57,636 nt of DNA from Candidatus Paceibacter normanii SCGC AAA255-P19 (GCA_000398025.1 ASKX01000005.1:1-57636); one strand, 5' to 3'; counted from the first letter of the stretch, positions 1 through 7,736 are shown. Translations and numbers: made by a program. Notes: generated by a model not told the origin, from the sequence alone.

Positions 1-95
1 CCAAAGAGGTAGCTGTACCCAAATCAATAGCCACATCTTCAGAGATAAATGAGAGGATTTTATTTAGCATAATAAATGAAAATTTTCAATCAATT
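1..95. repeat. Exact inverted copy of the mreB start region
   Basis: These 95 bases are the perfect reverse complement of 4011-4105, which holds the 25 bases before mreB and its first 70 coding bases. Identity stops at base 96. If the window starts at a contig end, an inverted terminal copy is a common assembly or chimeric-read artefact. If sequence continues to the left, this would be the start of a second, leftward mreB copy divergent from holB. The window alone cannot decide between the two. Confidence 0.9.
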
Positions 96-104
96 ATGTC
101 AAAA

Positions 105-236
105 AAATAGTCGATGAAGATAAATCTTCATTTCCATCCGCGTTTGCTCAATGAAATATTTATTTCATTTCGGCGTTCGAGAGATAAATATAAATTGAGC
201 GAGAGATGAGATTTATCTCATCGAACTTATAAATAA
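105..236. repeat. Cluster of three short hairpin elements upstream of holB
   Basis: Three imperfect palindromes lie in a row: TGAAGA/TCTTCA near 116-132, AATGAAAT/ATTTCATT at 150-169, and GATGAGAT/ATCTCATC at 205-222. The first and third carry the flanks of the hairpin family found across the window (GTCGATGA or GTTCGATGA on one side, TCATC/TCATT with a CCATC- or CTC-type tail on the other). No gene is visible here. An AT-rich stretch with TATAAA-like sequence just before holB could be its promoter, but no good -35 box is seen. Confidence 0.75.
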
Positions 237-247
237 AAACTTGATAA

Positions 248-1126
248 ATGGCGATTATTGGGCACCAAAAGCAGTGGCAATTCCTAAAACAAATTGCCCA
301 AGAAAATAAACCTTCCAGAGCTTTGTTATTTTCTGGCCCCGGCAAGGTAGGAAAAAAGAAAGTTGCCTTTGAGTTTATTAAATTAATCTGCGGTAAAGAT
401 TTTTTTATAAAAGAACAGCCCGATTTCAACTTAATCGAGCCAGAAAATCAAGAAATTCGTATTTCTCGGATAAAAGAACTCACTTGGAAATTATCTCTTA
501 AGCCCTATTCGGCCCCGATTAAAACAGCGATTATAGATGAAGCTCATTGTTTAAATCAAGAAGCCCAGAACGCTCTTTTAAAAACTTTAGAAGAACCGAA
601 GGGAGAAACTCTTCTAATTTTAATTACTGAGAGGCCAGAAGCTTTATTTTCAACTATAATTTCCCGGTGTGAAAATCTTAAATTTTATCCAGTAAAAAAC
701 TTCGACATTGAAAAATATCTTAAAAGTCAGGGCTGCCCTGAAGAAAAAATAACTGAAATTAGCAAATTTTCTTTGGGCAGGCCGGGAGCGGCCATAGATT
801 TTTTCCATTCGCCCAAAAAATTAGAAGACCAAAAGAAGATTGTCAGCAAACTCGCCAAACTCATTGATACTGATTTGTTTTTTCGTTTTCAGTATGCCAA
901 GGAGTTGGCCGAAGATTCCTTAAGCTTGAGGGAGGTTTTGGAAAGCTGGTTGGATTGCTTTCGTGATGCCCTGTTAGAAAAAATAAAAGGAAGAGAAACT
1001 TTCAAAGGTTATTCTTTAGCTAAGATTAAACAGATTATCAATCTTGTTCAGTCAACTAATTTCTTAATTTCTACTACTAATGTTAATCGCCGCTTAGCTC
1101 TAGAAACGCTATTAATGGAACTTTAA
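248..1126 (+). CDS. holB: DNA polymerase III delta-prime-like clamp-loader subunit
   Basis: An AAA+ clamp-loader subunit of 292 residues that would help load the sliding clamp at replication forks. A P-loop-like GPGKVGKK lies near residue 31, with Lys where Thr/Ser is usual, so ATP hydrolysis may be lost as in classical delta-prime. The DEAH-type Walker B region (IIDEAHCLNQEAQNALLKTLEEP) and the SRC sensor segment (IISRCENLKF) are clear. The four-Cys zinc module of gamma/tau and delta-prime proteins is absent. ATG is chosen at the start of conserved sequence; no SD is present. It is the first of a rightward gene run and ends 3 bases before frr. A short DnaX-type protein is the alternative. 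Confidence 0.85.
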   Translation: MAIIGHQKQWQFLKQIAQENKPSRALLFSGPGKVGKKKVAFEFIKLICGKDFFIKEQPDFNLIEPENQEIRISRIKELTWKLSLKPYSAPIKTAIIDEAHCLNQEAQNALLKTLEEPKGETLLILITERPEALFSTIISRCENLKFYPVKNFDIEKYLKSQGCPEEKITEISKFSLGRPGAAIDFFHSPKKLEDQKKIVSKLAKLIDTDLFFRFQYAKELAEDSLSLREVLESWLDCFRDALLEKIKGRETFKGYSLAKIKQIINLVQSTNFLISTTNVNRRLALETLLMEL

Positions 1127-1129
1127 GCT

Positions 1130-1690
1130 ATGAGTACCTATCAAGATATTGTTAATAAAATTAAACCCGAACTAGATAAAACCATTAATTTCTTAGAAAG
1201 AGAATTGGCTAAAATTCATACCGGCCGAGCAACACCAGCTTTAGTGGAAGACGTAGTCGTGGATTGTTTTGGTCAAAAATTTCCTTTAAAACAATTGGCA
1301 GCTATCTCTATCCCTGAGTCAAAACAGATTTTAATTCAACCCTGGGATAAATCTTATATTGAAGGTATAGTTTCTGCTTTGGAAAAAACAGGGGTAGGAG
1401 CAAATCCGGTAGTGGATAAAGAAGTAGTTCGGATTACCCTCCCGCCTTTGAGCGAGGAATACCGGCGGCAATTAGCCCATATTATTTCAGAGAAACAAGA
1501 AGAAGCCAAGAGGACGGTTCGACATTGGCGAGAAGAGGCCTGGAAAGAAGTTCAAGATGGATTTCGGGAAGGGGAAGTTCGAGAAGATGATAAATTCCGA
1601 GCTAAGGACGATCTCCAAGATTTGATTGATGAATATAATAAAAAAATTGAAGAAATAGGAGAAAGGAAGAAAAAAGAGGTTACTTTATAA
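1130..1690 (+). CDS. frr: Ribosome recycling factor
   Basis: Splits post-termination ribosomes together with EF-G. The 186-residue length is normal. The sequence shows the family pattern: an N-terminal helix with ELAKIHTGRATPALVEDV, the beta domain segment ending IQPWDKS, and the long C-terminal helical hairpin with LPPLSEEYRRQL and EEAKRTVRHWREEA. It starts 3 bases after holB and ends 4 bases before rseP, so it is probably cotranscribed with both. No unusual residues are visible. Confidence 0.97.
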   Translation: MSTYQDIVNKIKPELDKTINFLERELAKIHTGRATPALVEDVVVDCFGQKFPLKQLAAISIPESKQILIQPWDKSYIEGIVSALEKTGVGANPVVDKEVVRITLPPLSEEYRRQLAHIISEKQEEAKRTVRHWREEAWKEVQDGFREGEVREDDKFRAKDDLQDLIDEYNKKIEEIGERKKKEVTL

Positions 1691-1694
1691 ATCT

Positions 1695-2780
1695 ATGTTT
1701 TTTTCTATCATCATTGCTTTTTTCAGTTTAATTGGCCTGTTGGTTCTCCATGAATTTGGCCATTTCATTCTAGCTAAAAAATTCGGAATAAAAGTTGAGG
1801 AGTTTGGCATAGGTTATCCTCCAAGATTAATTGGCAAGAAGATCGGGGAGACCATTTATTCCTTAAATCTTATACCTTTTGGAGCTTTTGTTAGGATTCA
1901 CGGTGAAGAAGGCGGTCTGGAGGATTACCAAAGTTTTGTTGGCAAACCAATGAAGCAGAGAGTATTGATTGTTTTGGGAGGAGTAATATCTTTCTGGGTA
2001 ATAGCAGCCATTCTTTTAAGTGTTGTTTTTAGCTTGGGCGTGCCTCTGCCAGTTGAAGATACGGCCACCCAAATAGCTCAGCCTAAAGTTCAGATTGCCC
2101 AAGTCGTTAAAGACTCGCCAGCTGAAATGGCTGGGCTTCAGCCTTTTGATATTATTCGTGAGCTAAAAAGCCAAGATGAATACTTAAAAAGCGACAAGGT
2201 GGAAGATATAGTTAATTTTGTGAATAAACATCAAGGGGGAGAAGTTACCTTGACTTTACAAAGATGGGAAGAGTTTTTAGAAGTTACTTTAGTTCCCCGA
2301 GTTTCTCCTCCGTTAGGAGAAGGAGCTATGGGAGTAGCTTTGGTTAGAACTGCTTTAAGATCTTTTCCTTGGTATGAAGCGCCTTTTCGGGGAATAGCGG
2401 CTACCGGCGAGCTAACCTGGGCCACTTTGCAGGGTTTGGCAGGGATGTTCGGCCATCTGGTAAAAGAAAAAGAAGTGCCAGCCGGTGTTTCTTTGATGGG
2501 TCCTTTGGGAATTTTTGATTTTTTGAGACACGCTTTTCAGCTGGGAGTGAGCTACTTTCTCTATTTTGTTGCTTTAATTTCCATATTTTTGGCCATATTT
2601 AATCTTTTTCCCATTCCCGCTTTAGACGGAGGGAAACTGCTTTTTCTGGGGATTGAAGCTGCCAGAAAAAAGCCAGTTTCTCCCAAGATAGAACAAAACA
2701 TTACTGCTTTCTTTTTCATTTTATTAATTGGCTTGATGATTTTTGTCACTGTAAAATTTGATATCCCCCGAGTTTTTTAA
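1695..2780 (+). CDS. rseP: RIP metalloprotease (site-2 protease family)
   Basis: Intramembrane zinc protease that cuts single-pass membrane proteins, classically anti-sigma factors or signal-peptide remnants. The 361 residues show the first membrane helix with HEFGH (residues about 19-23) as zinc and catalytic site, one PDZ domain near residues 130-200 (VKDSPAEMAGLQPFDII), and a C-terminal NLFPIPALDGGKLL motif that provides the third zinc ligand. A single PDZ and about 360 residues is the usual Gram-positive/CPR form, unlike the two-PDZ E. coli RseP. No anti-sigma target is encoded nearby. Confidence 0.93.
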   Translation: MFFSIIIAFFSLIGLLVLHEFGHFILAKKFGIKVEEFGIGYPPRLIGKKIGETIYSLNLIPFGAFVRIHGEEGGLEDYQSFVGKPMKQRVLIVLGGVISFWVIAAILLSVVFSLGVPLPVEDTATQIAQPKVQIAQVVKDSPAEMAGLQPFDIIRELKSQDEYLKSDKVEDIVNFVNKHQGGEVTLTLQRWEEFLEVTLVPRVSPPLGEGAMGVALVRTALRSFPWYEAPFRGIAATGELTWATLQGLAGMFGHLVKEKEVPAGVSLMGPLGIFDFLRHAFQLGVSYFLYFVALISIFLAIFNLFPIPALDGGKLLFLGIEAARKKPVSPKIEQNITAFFFILLIGLMIFVTVKFDIPRVF

Positions 2781-2790
2781 TTCATTGAAC

Positions 2791-4020
2791 ATGTTGCAAT
2801 CTCAACTTTTTGCCAAAACTAAAAAAACAGCTCCCAAAGACGCTCAAGTCATCAGCTACAAGCTTTTAGCCAGGGCCGATTTTATTGAGCAATCGTTTAG
2901 CGGGGTTTATCGCTTCTTGCCGTTGGGCTTTAAAGTTTTAAAGAAAATAGAAGATATTATTAGAGAAGAAATGGTGGCTCTGGGAGCCCAAGAGGTTTAT
3001 TTGCCTGCTCTTCAAAATAAAAACCTTTGGCTGGAGACTAACCGCTGGAAAACTATTGACCCGCCTTTGTTTAAACTGGAAGACCGTCACCAAAAAGAAA
3101 TTGGTTTGGGCTCAACTCATGAAGAAGAGATTACTGATATTATTCGCCACCGAATCAAATCTTATCAGGATTTACCTTTTTTCCTTTTCCAAATTCAAAA
3201 CAAGTTCAGAAACGAAATGCGGCCCACCGGCGGCATCCTCCGAACTCGGGAGTTCTTAATGAAAGACCTTTATAGTTTCCATGCCGATGAAAATGATTTA
3301 GTTAAGTTTTATGAAAAAGTTAAAAAAGCTTACTTTAAAATTTTTCAAAGATGTGGTTTATCTGTAATTTGCGTCGAAGCTAGTTCGGGAACAATTGGCG
3401 GAGAGCTTTCTCACGAATTTATGGTGCTTTCACTTTGCGGAGAAGATGAGATTTTAACTTGTAAAAAATGCGGCTTTGCCGCTAATGTTGAAAAGACTGG
3501 AGAAATTAAAAACTGTCCTAAATGTAAAAGTAAATTAGAAAAAAAGAGTTGCATTGAAGTTGGTCACATTTTCAATTTAGGTACAAAATACAGCCAAGTC
3601 ATGAAGGCTGTCTATATTGGCCAGAAAGGCAAATCTCAGCCAATTGTCATGGGCTGCTACGGAATAGGCCTTCCCAGATTAATGGCAGCTGTGGTGGAGA
3701 TTAGCCATGATAAAGCCGGCATTATCTGGCCAAAAGAAATATCTCCTTTTGATGTCCATTTAATTAAGATTGAAGACACCCCAAAAGTCAAAAGGGTAGC
3801 TGAAAAAATATACAAAGATTTGCAAAAAACCGGAAAAGAAGTATTATATGACGATAGAGACAGGTCCCCTGGTGAAAAATTCGCTGATTGCGACCTAATT
3901 GGTATTCCTCAAAGACTGGTGGTTAGCGAAAGAACTTTAGAAAAGGAATGCGTAGAGGTAAAGAAACGAAACGAAATAAAAACAAAATTATTGAAAATTA
4001 AATCATTAAAAATTGATTGA
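2791..4020 (+). CDS. proS: Prolyl-tRNA synthetase, short form with zinc ribbon instead of editing domain
   Basis: Charges tRNA-Pro. Class II motif 2 (FRNEMRPTGGILRTREFLMKD) and motif 3 (GCYGIGLPRLMAA) are present, followed by the anticodon-binding domain (YDDRDRSPGEKFADCDLIGIP). The protein has 409 residues against about 570 for bacterial ProRS. The INS editing domain between motifs 2 and 3 is missing and that space holds a CxxC-x14-CxxC zinc-ribbon-like segment. ATG 2791 is preferred over an upstream ATG inside rseP because MLQSQLFAKTKKTAPKDAQV matches the family start. It ends 15 bases before mreB. Confidence 0.93.
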   Translation: MLQSQLFAKTKKTAPKDAQVISYKLLARADFIEQSFSGVYRFLPLGFKVLKKIEDIIREEMVALGAQEVYLPALQNKNLWLETNRWKTIDPPLFKLEDRHQKEIGLGSTHEEEITDIIRHRIKSYQDLPFFLFQIQNKFRNEMRPTGGILRTREFLMKDLYSFHADENDLVKFYEKVKKAYFKIFQRCGLSVICVEASSGTIGGELSHEFMVLSLCGEDEILTCKKCGFAANVEKTGEIKNCPKCKSKLEKKSCIEVGHIFNLGTKYSQVMKAVYIGQKGKSQPIVMGCYGIGLPRLMAAVVEISHDKAGIIWPKEISPFDVHLIKIEDTPKVKRVAEKIYKDLQKTGKEVLYDDRDRSPGEKFADCDLIGIPQRLVVSERTLEKECVEVKKRNEIKTKLLKIKSLKID

Positions 4021-4035
4021 AAATTTTCATTTATT

Positions 4036-5088
4036 ATGCTAAATAAAATCCTCTCATTTATCTCTGAAGATGTGGCTATTGATTTGGGTACAGCTACCTC
4101 TTTGGTTTATGTTCGGGGACGAGGAATTATTACCCAAGAGCCCTCGGTGGTGGCGGTTAATCAGAAAACCGGCCAGATTTTAGCCATTGGCAACGAAGCT
4201 AAAAAAATGGTCGGCCGGACGCCAGCCCACATTGTAGCCACTCGACCTTTAGTTTCGGGAGTAATTTCTGACTTTGAAGTAACAGAGCAGATGCTTCGTT
4301 ATTTTATTGAAAAAGCTCACCGGAGAAGGTTTATTGTTAATCCTCGGCCCCGGGTAATTATTGGTATTCCTTGCGGCGTAACTGAGGTGGAGAAAAAATC
4401 AGTAATTGATGCTGGAAAATCAGCTGGAGCCAGAGAGGTTTTTTTGATTGAAGAACCAATGGCGGCAGCCATTGGCGCTAGGCTGCCAGTTCAGGAAGCT
4501 GGCGGAAATTTTATTATTGATATTGGCGGTGGCACAACGGAGGTAGCTATAATTTCTTTAGGAGGAATTGTTTTGGCTAAAAGTTTAAGAATAGCTGGGG
4601 ACAAACTAAATGAAGATATAATTCAGTTTGCTCAGGAAGAATATAAATTATTAATTGGTGAGCGGACATCTGAGGCAATTAAAATTGGCATTGGTTCGGT
4701 TTATCCTTTGAAAGAAAAAAGAGAGTTGCCAATGAGGGGAAGAAACTTAGTCACCGGCTTGCCGGAAGAAATTCTGGTTTCTGATGAAGATATCAGAAAA
4801 GCAATGGAAAAATCGATTAGGCAAATTATTGCTGAAATTAAAGCAGCCGTCGAAGAAACGCCCCCCGAATTATTGGCCGATGTGATGACTAATGGAATTT
4901 ATCTTTCTGGTGGCGGTTCCTTGTTGCGGGGGTTAGATAGTTTGGTGGCTAAGGAAACAAAAATTCCTACTAAAACCGTAGAAGATCCGGTTACCGCCGT
5001 AGTCAGGGGAGCAGGCCTGGTTTTAGAAAACCTCGACGAATTACAAGAAGTATTAGTGGAGACAGAGGAATTAGAGCCCCCCCGCTAA
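4036..5088 (+). CDS. mreB: Rod-shape determining actin homologue MreB
   Basis: Bacterial actin that organises lateral wall synthesis at the inner face of the membrane. The 350 residues start with the membrane-proximal N-terminus and the phosphate 1 loop (DLGTATSLVYVRG). Connect 1 and phosphate 2 (IIDIGGGTTEVAII) and the adenosine loop (GIYLSGGGSLLRGL) are intact. mreC and mreD do not follow; gatC starts 12 bases downstream. No SD is seen before the ATG. The first 70 coding bases are repeated in inverted orientation at the left edge of the window. Confidence 0.97.
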   Translation: MLNKILSFISEDVAIDLGTATSLVYVRGRGIITQEPSVVAVNQKTGQILAIGNEAKKMVGRTPAHIVATRPLVSGVISDFEVTEQMLRYFIEKAHRRRFIVNPRPRVIIGIPCGVTEVEKKSVIDAGKSAGAREVFLIEEPMAAAIGARLPVQEAGGNFIIDIGGGTTEVAIISLGGIVLAKSLRIAGDKLNEDIIQFAQEEYKLLIGERTSEAIKIGIGSVYPLKEKRELPMRGRNLVTGLPEEILVSDEDIRKAMEKSIRQIIAEIKAAVEETPPELLADVMTNGIYLSGGGSLLRGLDSLVAKETKIPTKTVEDPVTAVVRGAGLVLENLDELQEVLVETEELEPPR

Positions 5089-5100
5089 AAATTGAAAATT

Positions 5101-5391
5101 ATGATTTCCAAAGAGGAAGTTAAACATATTGCTAAATTAGCTAGGTTGGGTTTAAGCGAAAAAGAAATTGAAAAAATGAGAGAAGAGTTGTCGAAGATTT
5201 TAGATTACATTGAAAAACTCAAAGAAGTTGACGTTTCCAAAGTGGAACCCACCAGTCATTCAATTAAGGTGGAAAATGTAATGAGAGCAGACGAAAGTTT
5301 AAAGTCTAAAGTTCAAAACTCAAAATTAGTGGAAATGGCTCCAGATACCAAAGACGGGTTTGTTAAAGTAAAATCTATTCTTGGTCGATGA
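5101..5391 (+). CDS. gatC: Asp/Glu-tRNA amidotransferase subunit C
   Basis: Small 96-residue subunit that wraps GatA and GatB in the amidotransferase turning Glu-tRNA-Gln or Asp-tRNA-Asn into the amide forms. KEEVKHIAKLARLGLSEKEI and LKEVDVSKVEPTSH are family hallmarks. ATG 5101 is chosen over an upstream TTG because family members begin just before the first helix. Near residues 67-75 a segment LKSKVQNSKLV replaces the usual REDEV-P-type linker and is coded by an AT-rich mini-repeat. The stop overlaps the gatA start (ATGA), so the two are coupled. Confidence 0.95.
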   Translation: MISKEEVKHIAKLARLGLSEKEIEKMREELSKILDYIEKLKEVDVSKVEPTSHSIKVENVMRADESLKSKVQNSKLVEMAPDTKDGFVKVKSILGR

Positions 5392-6812
5392 AGCTAACCG
5401 ATTTAACAATTAGTCAGGCTCACGAGGGTCTTAAGAAAAAAGAATTTTCAGCTTTAGAGCTTTGCCGGGCTTATTTAGACAAAATAAAAGAAAAAAACAG
5501 AGAGATATTCGCTTTTTTGACAGTTAACGAGGAATTAGCCCTTTCTCAAGCAAAAAAAATTGACAACTCAATTTCTGGTGGTAAAAAAATTTCTGTTTTA
5601 ACTGGAATTCCGGTAGCCATTAAAGATAATATGTTAGTGGAAGGTGTTAAATGTACAGCTGCTTCAAAGATGTTAGAACATTTTATTGATCCTTATGATG
5701 CTACGGTAGTAAAAAAGCTTAAAGATGAAGATTGTGTCATTCTGGGCAAAACTAATCTTGATGAGTTTGCCATGGGTTCTTCCACTGAAAATTCGGCTTT
5801 TGGACCCACCAGAAATCCTCATGATTTAACTCGAGTACCGGGCGGAACCTCGGGCGGGTCAGCAGCTGCTGTGGCAGCTGATATGGCAGTTTATGCTTTG
5901 GGTTCAGATACTGGCGGTTCTGTCAGGCAGCCGGCTTCCTTTTGCGGAGTAGTTGGTTTAAAACCAACTTACGGGGCAGTTTCTCGGTATGGCTTGATTG
6001 CCTTTGCTTCCTCTTTAGACCAAATTGGACCAATAACCAAGACCGTAGAGGATTGTAAAACAGTTTTCGATGCAATTTCGGGAAAAGACGAATTAGATTC
6101 AACATCGGTTGAATCGAAAATTCGAAATTCGAAATTCGAAATTCGAAATTTAAAACTTGGTGTCCCAAAAGAGTATTTTGTTAAAGGATTGGATCCAGAA
6201 ATAGAAAAACTAGTGAAGGCGGCAATTAAAAAATATGAGGAAATGGGGGCTAAGATTGAGGAAGTGAGTTTACCTCATGCAGAGTATGCTCTTCCAGCTT
6301 ACTATATTATTAATCCCTCTGAAGCTTCAGCTAATTTAGCCAGATATGATGGGATAAAATATGGGTTTTCAGTTCAAGAAGGAAAAGATTTGATGGATGT
6401 TTATCTAAAAACTAAAGGTGAGGGATTTGGAGAAGAGGTAAGAAGAAGGATTATGTTGGGGACTTATTCTTTGTCAGCTGGCTATTATGAAGCCTATTAT
6501 TTGAGGGCCCAAAAAGTAAGAACTTTAGTCAAAAATGATTTTGATAAAGTGTTTGAAAAAGTTGATGCTCTTTTGGGTCCGGTTTCGCCAGTTTTGCCTT
6601 TTAAGATAGGGGAAAGGATTGCCGATCCGCTTTCAATGTATTTAGTTGATGTTTATACGGTTTCTATTAATTTAGTAGGCCTGCCGGCTCTTTCTCTGCC
6701 TTGCGGAAAAGTAGGAAAGCTGCCAGTTGGTCTTCAAATTATTGGCAAACCCTTTGAAGAAAATAAAATTTTAGATATCGGTAAAACTTTTGAAGAAACA
6801 TGGACCAGTTAA
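5388..6812 (+). CDS. gatA: Asp/Glu-tRNA amidotransferase subunit A (amidase)
   Basis: Glutamine amidase subunit that releases ammonia for transamidation by GatB. The 474 residues carry the amidase-signature triad: Lys in VAIKDNM, cis-Ser in GGTSGGSAAA, and nucleophile Ser in GSDTGGSVRQPAS. Near residues 243-256 an extra loop ESKIRNSKFEIRNLK is coded by tandem ATTCGAA-type heptamers, an in-frame mini-repeat insertion. The gene is coupled to gatC, whereas gatB lies more than 22 kb away. Its 3-prime end overlaps the next gene by 13 bases. Confidence 0.97.
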   Translation: MKLTDLTISQAHEGLKKKEFSALELCRAYLDKIKEKNREIFAFLTVNEELALSQAKKIDNSISGGKKISVLTGIPVAIKDNMLVEGVKCTAASKMLEHFIDPYDATVVKKLKDEDCVILGKTNLDEFAMGSSTENSAFGPTRNPHDLTRVPGGTSGGSAAAVAADMAVYALGSDTGGSVRQPASFCGVVGLKPTYGAVSRYGLIAFASSLDQIGPITKTVEDCKTVFDAISGKDELDSTSVESKIRNSKFEIRNLKLGVPKEYFVKGLDPEIEKLVKAAIKKYEEMGAKIEEVSLPHAEYALPAYYIINPSEASANLARYDGIKYGFSVQEGKDLMDVYLKTKGEGFGEEVRRRIMLGTYSLSAGYYEAYYLRAQKVRTLVKNDFDKVFEKVDALLGPVSPVLPFKIGERIADPLSMYLVDVYTVSINLVGLPALSLPCGKVGKLPVGLQIIGKPFEENKILDIGKTFEETWTS

Positions 6813-7309
6813 TTTCTTTTATACTTTCGCCTAATTTTTCCGGTTGGTTTGGCATCCTGAGAGTAGTTTTTGTAATCCTGAGCTTAGCTTTGTTGTGGTT
6901 GATTATTGCCGCTTTAGTTAAAACCAGTTGGCTAAAGCGGATGGCACTCTGGGATTTACAGGAAATTTTAACTTACCGGCCTTTTGGAGTAAGAAAAATT
7001 GTTAAGCAATGGCGGGTGATAAAAGAGAAACTAGAAACCGGCCAAGAGTCAGAATGTAAATTAGCGGTGATAAAAGCTGATGAAATGTTGTTCAAGACTT
7101 TAAACAAAATGGGTTTTGGCGGTAAGGCCTTGGGGGAGTGCTTGGCTAAGTTGACCACTGCTTCTCTTCCCGATATTGAAGATGTAAAATTGGCTCATCG
7201 AATTCGCAACAACATTATTCACGATCCTGATTACAGGTTAACTCTGGAAGAAGCAAAAAAGGCAATTGAAGTTTACGAGAAAGCCCTGACTGATTTACAA
7301 GCCCTCTAA
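6800..7309 (+). CDS. Membrane-anchored HEPN-like protein, conserved in CPR-type genomes
   Basis: A 169-residue protein with one N-terminal membrane helix (residues about 17-43) and a soluble helical C-terminal half. The end contains AHRIRNNIIHDPDYRLTLEE, where RNNIIH fits the R-x4-H motif of HEPN domains, followed by a helix AKKAIEVYEKAL. HEPN proteins include ribonucleases and nucleotide- or RNA-binding helpers, so an RNA-related role is possible but not shown. It overlaps gatA by 13 bases and precedes the tRNA cluster. I recognise the overall pattern from Parcubacteria but know no function. Confidence 0.75.
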   Translation: MDQLISFILSPNFSGWFGILRVVFVILSLALLWLIIAALVKTSWLKRMALWDLQEILTYRPFGVRKIVKQWRVIKEKLETGQESECKLAVIKADEMLFKTLNKMGFGGKALGECLAKLTTASLPDIEDVKLAHRIRNNIIHDPDYRLTLEEAKKAIEVYEKALTDLQAL

Positions 7310-7327
7310 AATGTGTTAAAGTATCAC

Positions 7328-7398
7328 CGCGGGGTAGTGGAGTAGTACCATGCGAGGCCCATAACCTCGTGACGGCCGTGCAATTCGGCCCCCCGCAA
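7328..7398 (+). tRNA. tRNA-fMet (CAT), unusual
   Basis: The acceptor stem CGCGGGG pairs with CCCCGC plus A, leaving the C1-A72 mismatch that marks bacterial initiator tRNA. The anticodon stem CGAGG/CCTCG holds loop CCCATAA with anticodon CAT. Oddities are C at position 33 instead of U, a 7-base D-loop without the GG pair, and T-loop TGCAATT with G at position 55. At about 71 bases it is shorter than usual. CCA is not fully encoded. It could be a diverged working initiator or a decaying copy. Confidence 0.75.
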
Positions 7399-7417
7399 CA
7401 AGTTTTTTATTATGCCG

Positions 7418-7494
7418 GCCGGGGTAGCTCAGTGGTTAGTAGCAGGGTCTTCATAAGGCCAAGGTCGTGAGTTCAAATCTCACCCCCGGCACCA
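7418..7494 (+). tRNA. tRNA-Met (CAT), possibly tRNA-Ile2
   Basis: Acceptor stem GCCGGGG/CCCCGGC, anticodon loop TTCATAA with U33 and anticodon CAT, T-arm GTGAG-TTCAAAT-CTCAC, and encoded CCA. The D-stem has one weak pair and the 27-43 position is G-A. CAT could be elongator Met or an Ile tRNA whose C34 is converted to lysidine; sequence alone does not separate these. It lies 19 bases after tRNA-fMet. Confidence 0.88.
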
Positions 7495-7509
7495 AAATTA
7501 AGGACGCGT

Positions 7510-7584
7510 GCGGGCGTAGCTTAGCTGGTTTAAAGCGCCACTCTGTCACAGTGGAGATCGTGGGTTCAAATCCCATCGCCCGCG
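7510..7584 (+). tRNA. tRNA-Asp (GTC)
   Basis: Acceptor stem GCGGGCG/CGCCCGC, discriminator G73 as expected for Asp, anticodon stem CCACT/AGTGG with loop CTGTCAC giving GTC, and T-arm with TTCAAAT. CCA is not encoded; the gene ends GC-AAG. Its last bases and the following spacer are duplicated about 51 bases downstream. Confidence 0.93.
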
Positions 7585-7648
7585 CAAGCGGATAGCGAAG
7601 CGCGAAAGAAGAGAATAAAATTCTCTTCGCCCGCGCAAGCGGATAGCG
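7577..7648. repeat. Duplicated tRNA-Asp tail flanking a hairpin element
   Basis: A 21-base block made of the tRNA-Asp 3-prime end plus the spacer AAGCGGATAGCG occurs at 7577-7597 and again at 7628-7648 without change. Between the copies sits a palindrome AAGAGAAT-aaa-ATTCTCTT (7609-7627). This matches the arrangement at gyrB and miaB, where gene ends are repeated around hairpin elements. Confidence 0.88.
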
Positions 7649-7652
7649 CAAG

Positions 7653-7675
7653 AAGGAGGGAGACCTCCTTTTTTT
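7653..7675 (+). terminator. Intrinsic terminator after the tRNA cluster
   Basis: AAGGAGG-gaga-CCTCCTT followed by a run of Ts. It separates the tRNA transcript from the island that follows. Confidence 0.85.
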
Positions 7676-7687
7676 ATACAAACAAGA

Positions 7688-7730
7688 GGGAGGTCAAAGT
7701 ACCTTCCCAACAGAATAACGAGAGGAGGTG
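7688..7730 (+). promoter_or_regulatory. Leader hairpin plus SD, shared with the pyrD leader
   Basis: GGGAGG, an 8-base loop, then CCTTCCC, then AA, about nine bases and the SD GAGAGGAGG. The same order, arm sequences and spacing recur before pyrD at 11905-11944, with unrelated loop sequence. CCTTCCC can also pair imperfectly with the SD, so the hairpin could control ribosome access. A weak -10 (TATACA, 7675-7680) precedes it without a clear -35. Confidence 0.6.
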
Positions 7731-7736
7731 ATGCAA

